Shown here: in pieces, positions 5,743 through 8,090 of the stretch
How the letters are laid out: each line of letters opens with the position of its first letter
Position numbering within the stretch: position 1 is the first letter of the stretch
NCBI GenBank assembly: GCA_964409295.1
Contig: CAYPCV010000124.1
Coordinates: 1 to 8,090 of the forward strand
Length of the DNA stretch: 8,090 bases
Reading direction: 5' to 3'
From: UBA1140 sp964409295
GTDB lineage: Bacteria > Campylobacterota > Campylobacteria > Campylobacterales > Sulfurovaceae
Made by a program: the position numbers and the translations under genes
Notes under the pieces: model-generated
Told to the model about the DNA's origin: nothing
Database searches by the model: none
The model's input: the letters and a program-made list of their open reading frames with translations, nothing else

Positions 5743-5891
5743 ACTAAGTCGCACTTATCTTTCTCTATTTCTTATCCTAAACATCAATTAATCCTAACTT
5801 TTTATTATTTTAAATATATCTATTAAATGCATAATTAAAATAATAATTAAATAAAAAAGAGTATATCAGTGGATATTATAGTTTTTTAGGT

Positions 5892-5897
5892 TATAAT
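5892..5897 (+). promoter_or_regulatory. -10 box for the 150-aa membrane protein
   Basis: TATAAT at 5892-5897 lies 28 bases before the ATG. TGGATA (5870-5875), at a 16-base spacing, matches four of six -35 positions. A ribosome binding site (AGAGGAAA) lies between the -10 and the ATG at 5926. The 5800-5890 region upstream is extremely AT-rich and holds no gene. Confidence 0.5.
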
Positions 5898-5925
5898 AAA
5901 ACAAAAAGAAACAAGAGGAAACATT

Positions 5926-6378
5926 ATGTTGACAAAATATCACTCTCAAAGCTCCTTTAAAAAAAAGTTTACCGTTGTGGTTATTTGGATTATTGCTTTA
6001 GTGATGATGACAACCATGTTTAATTTTATTGTTCATACAGAAATGAACCTTTTATGGCTCACTCCTTTCATTATTACAGGACTTTTTGTTATATCAGGAA
6101 TTTTACTTCGCTGTAAAATTGCACGTTGGTTTACACTTTTAACTATCTACACTTTTGTTTTTTCTCCACTTGTTGCCTATGTTATGATAGGAGAGCTTTC
6201 TTCTATTGTTTTAGTATTATCTTATGTTTTGATTTTATTGATAAGTATCTATGTCTTTTCCAATAAAAAAGCGATGGAATTATTTTATATTGAGTCCAAT
6301 CCTTCTGAACATATACCGTTAATTCTATTAGCATTAACGATTAATGCCGTATATATTTATTTGGTCAGAGTGGTTTAG
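5926..6378 (+). CDS. Five-helix integral membrane protein of unknown function (150 aa)
   Basis: Nearly the whole protein is hydrophobic. Likely transmembrane helices are at about 14-34, 42-61, 67-88, 91-112 and 130-148. A basic N-terminus (FKKKF, 11-15) suggests a cytoplasmic N-terminus, and there is one polar stretch (112-129, SNKKAMELFYIESNPSEH). I recognise no family and no conserved catalytic motif. The start ATG has an AGAGGAAA ribosome binding site. The gene is the only confident plus-strand gene here, and its last four bases overlap the end of the convergent ADP-ribosylglycohydrolase-like gene, so no terminator separates them. It lies downstream of the candidate structured RNA but has its own promoter. 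Confidence 0.75.
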   Translation: MLTKYHSQSSFKKKFTVVVIWIIALVMMTTMFNFIVHTEMNLLWLTPFIITGLFVISGILLRCKIARWFTLLTIYTFVFSPLVAYVMIGELSSIVLVLSYVLILLISIYVFSNKKAMELFYIESNPSEHIPLILLALTINAVYIYLVRVV

Positions 6379-7160
6379 CTAATAAGCTTTTGAAGTTTTT
6401 CATACTCATGGATATTTTCTATCCATGTGGGTTTAATTTTTTCAAAACCGTATCTAGCCCCAATAACCATTCCTGCAACCATTGCACGTTCAGAGCTTGC
6501 ACCTCCTGCTAGTTTATTAATCTCTAAAAGTTTTTCAAAATCTTGATGGTAGTTCAGAATAAGATAAATAGTAGAGGCTAAACCTCCTTCAACTTCAGCA
6601 TTTTTTCCTAACAGTTGTAGAGCTACTTCATGGGGCTTATCTTTTAGATTAAATGCTTTTTCTACCTCCTCTTCAACTATCTCTCCATAAAATTTAGAAC
6701 GCTCTTTCAATGTATTTTTTACATCCAAATTATAAATCATTGCCAAGGTGACTTCGGCAATATATTTACTACTTTCAATGGTCTCTTTTGTCATATGGGT
6801 TAAACAGGTATGAAATTTTATACTCTCTAATATCTCATCCATTCCTACAACAGAAAAGATAATTGGTGCATGTCTTCCAACAACTGATAAATCATGAGAA
6901 GCAGAACCAGCACCTAAACAGGTTCTTCCTGATTTTAAATTTGCTAAAGTATCTTTAGAAGCTTTATCTATACTTTCCTCTTGACGCATCTTTTTTTGCC
7001 AAATATCTCCAAATACAAAAGGGTCATATACGTTGTTTTGTATGGTATGTTCGAGTAACCATAGAGTCTGTTTTCCGTAAAGGCTTAGTTGATTATCGTT
7101 GTTATATGCATCGCCTAAAAATGACCCCCAAAGAAGTCCTTTTAATTTATCTTTATTCAT
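6375..7160 (-). CDS. ADP-ribosylglycohydrolase-fold protein, probable pseudoenzyme (261 aa)
   Basis: The fold is recognisable from the N-terminal LLWGSFLGDA (GD at 16-17), SGRT...GAGSA (77-87), TH (121-122) and the C-terminal GGLASTIYLILNYHQDFEK followed by GGASSERAMVAG. In DraG/ARH3-type hydrolases the last block reads GGDxDTxAAIAG, and a TDD motif follows the first block; these Asp residues bind the two Mg ions. Here the DxDT becomes ASSE (221-224), and SLYGKQT stands where YTDDTQ is expected, so the metal centre appears lost. Canonical removal of ADP-ribose from proteins is therefore unlikely; the protein may bind ADP-ribose or a related ligand. Length is near the family norm. The ATG at 7160 has only a weak purine-rich GAGAAAAAG upstream. 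Confidence 0.75.
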   Translation of the reverse strand: MNKDKLKGLLWGSFLGDAYNNDNQLSLYGKQTLWLLEHTIQNNVYDPFVFGDIWQKKMRQEESIDKASKDTLANLKSGRTCLGAGSASHDLSVVGRHAPIIFSVVGMDEILESIKFHTCLTHMTKETIESSKYIAEVTLAMIYNLDVKNTLKERSKFYGEIVEEEVEKAFNLKDKPHEVALQLLGKNAEVEGGLASTIYLILNYHQDFEKLLEINKLAGGASSERAMVAGMVIGARYGFEKIKPTWIENIHEYEKLQKLIS

Positions 7161-7278
7161 CTTTTTCTCTTTTTTTTGTTTTTCTCACTCTAACAAAATA
7201 AGCTTAATAAAACATCGTAGAGATATAAAATATGAATAGAAAGAAGAGATATAAATGAATAGATAAGAGGATTAAAAA

Positions 7279-7447
7279 ATAGCTTTTATTGTAACTCTAA
7301 TAGGAGTTGCTTTGGGAAAGATATACTATAAAATAAAAGCTAGTTATGAGAGTCCCAAAAAAATAAGATTAAGGAAAAAAATACGGCTGTGACTCTCATG
7401 TCCAAAGTATATCTCGAAGATGTGTTGTAATCGTGTACTATATACAC
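7279..7447. ncRNA. Candidate structured RNA, copy A
   Basis: Hairpin 1 pairs TAGCTTTTATT (7280-7290) with AATAAAAGCTA (7332-7342). It encloses a nested 7-bp stem, GTAACTC (7291-7297) with GAGTTGC (7304-7310). Hairpin 2 pairs ATGAGAGTC (7346-7354) with GACTCTCAT (7391-7399) and has a purine-rich loop on the plus strand containing AAGGA. TTTGGG (7311-7316), inside hairpin 1, can pair with TCCAAA (7401-7406), forming a pseudoknot. GTGTA (7433-7437) and TACAC (7443-7447) form a last hairpin before TACTTTT, a possible plus-strand terminator. On the minus strand hairpin 1 is followed by ATTTTTTAA, also terminator-like, so the transcribed strand is undecided. Confidence 0.5.
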
Positions 7448-7553
7448 TACTTTTAGAGTATTTATAAAATAATATATAAAATTAAAAAAAAATTAATATT
7501 TTTTATGAATTAAGATGTTAATGAAGAGATTAAAAGAAATTTATAGAGTGAAG

Positions 7554-7711
7554 ATAGCTTTTATTTTAACCTTCTATGGTCGTTTGGGAAAATAATTTAT
7601 GAAATAAAAGCTATATTATGAGAGTCTGGCTAGATATTAAGATTTAAGGGAAAAGATATAGTTTCGACTCTCATACCCAAAGTATATCTCTAATATGTGT
7701 TGTAATTGTGT
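7554..7711. ncRNA. Candidate structured RNA, copy B
   Basis: The same architecture as copy A is kept despite sequence change. Hairpin 1 pairs TAGCTTTTATTT (7555-7566) with AAATAAAAGCTA (7602-7613), one pair longer than in copy A. Hairpin 2 pairs ATGAGAGTC (7618-7626) with GACTCTCAT (7666-7674). The possible pseudoknot is TTTGGG (7583-7588) with CCCAAA (7676-7681), fully Watson-Crick here where copy A has a G-U pair. The nested stem is weaker (ACC 7569-7571 with GGT 7578-7580). No U-tract terminator is evident on either strand close to the fold. Confidence 0.5.
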
Positions 7712-7820
7712 TAAAAGTGTAAAAAATAATAAAATATTTAAATAATATTTATAATTTAGTTAAATTTAAGTTTTAGATTATTTATTTGCATTGAAAATTA
7801 TTATTTTTATCTGGATAATC

Positions 7821-8090
7821 CTAGTTTTGAATATTTAATTTTAGTTTATGTCGTCCTATTTTGAGATGCTTTGTCAAAAGTGATGCTTTCAATGCTGTTA
7901 ACTTTAACGTATTTTGATCAATAAATTCCATAATAAAGTTGGAATTGTACCGTACATTATGCAGTAAATCGGTTGCTGTCTTTGGTGGAAAGTAAAAAAG
8001 ATTGGGTTGATTGACCTTTATCGTAATGGTTTTACTCTCATCTTCTATCTTATGTAAAGGAATAGAGTATTTTCGTGTTTTAAATGACCA
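7821..8090 (-). CDS. Partial hypothetical protein, C-terminal 89 residues
   Basis: An open frame enters from the right edge and ends at TAG (7821-7823), giving the last 89 codons. It has no membrane segment. The composition is Lys/Leu/Asn-rich, with segments such as YSIPLHKIEDE, FYFPPKTATDLLHN and KHLKIGRHKLKLNIQN, and probably mixed beta and helix. Codon use resembles the neighbouring genes and the frame has no internal stop, so I take it as real. I recognise no family. GGATAATCC (7813-7821), a 9-base palindrome, overlaps the first base of the stop codon on the plus strand. Confidence 0.65.
   Translation of the reverse strand, partial: WSFKTRKYSIPLHKIEDESKTITIKVNQPNLFYFPPKTATDLLHNVRYNSNFIMEFIDQNTLKLTALKASLLTKHLKIGRHKLKLNIQN

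Larger units (their letters stand above)
7231..7780. repeat. Tandem duplication of a ~275-bp noncoding unit
   Basis: Two diverged copies follow each other, with corresponding blocks 271-275 bases apart. Identical blocks (copy A / copy B): ATAGCTTTTATT 7279/7554, TTTGGGAAA 7311/7583, AAATAAAAGCTA 7331/7602, TTATGAGAGTC 7344/7616, GACTCTCAT 7391/7666, CCAAAGTATATCTC 7402/7677, ATGTGTTGTAAT 7420/7695. Weaker similarity extends upstream to TATGAAT (7231/7504). This fills most of the 660-base gene-free stretch 7161-7820. The rest is AT-rich sequence in which I see nothing further. The right boundary is approximate. Confidence 0.8.

Noticed and set aside
7319..7414. Nine-base pairing AGATATACT with AGTATATCT in copy A
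   Set aside because: It is perfect in copy A but absent in copy B, and it competes with hairpin 1, so it is probably chance in AT-rich sequence.
7279..7711. CRISPR array, hammerhead ribozyme or toxIN-type antitoxin repeats
   Set aside because: There are only two long diverged units, no short identical repeats with spacers, no CUGAUGA/GAAA core, and no cas or toxin gene in the window.

Overview
The window is AT-rich and gene-dense, with almost every gene on the minus strand and short, frequently overlapping spacings. Gene content, base composition and A/T-rich promoters would fit a free-living Campylobacterota bacterium (Sulfurimonas/Sulfurovum/Arcobacter-like). I cannot prove this from the sequence, and an AT-rich gammaproteobacterium is also possible.

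Left edge (1-700, minus): the N-terminus of a truncated gene of unknown function, then an 82-residue helix-turn-helix protein that starts with TTG. A strong AT hairpin separates the two. Upstream of the regulator are an extended -10 promoter, an operator-like site and a 77-base tract with no cytosine on the plus strand.

Central block (699-5518, minus): a compact cluster in the order ywbE, short zinc-ribbon DUF4178 protein, long zinc-ribbon DUF4178 membrane protein, small Ser/Tyr/Gly-rich exported or membrane-anchored protein, DUF350 membrane protein, membrane-fused aminopropyltransferase (spermidine synthase-like), and a 226-residue membrane-anchored protein. The last gene has its own near-consensus promoter. 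DUF4178, DUF350 and a membrane spermidine-synthase-like protein are known to co-occur, so this looks like one envelope-associated system. No S-adenosylmethionine decarboxylase gene, the usual partner, lies inside the cluster. The short DUF4178 gene has no ATG, GTG or TTG before its zinc ribbon. It may start at ATA directly behind a candidate promoter (leaderless), or it may have lost its start codon.

Right part (5519-8090): a 407-base divergent intergenic region holds a promoter followed by a 12-bp-closed RNA fold, a candidate small RNA or leader. Then come a five-helix membrane protein (plus) and, convergent and overlapping by 4 bases, an ADP-ribosylglycohydrolase-fold protein that lacks the family's metal-binding Asp residues. 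From 7161 to 7820 there is no gene. This stretch holds two diverged tandem copies (spacing about 275 bases) of a structured element with two conserved hairpins and a possible pseudoknot, the best candidate here for an undescribed RNA. The C-terminal 89 codons of an unrecognised minus-strand gene close the window.
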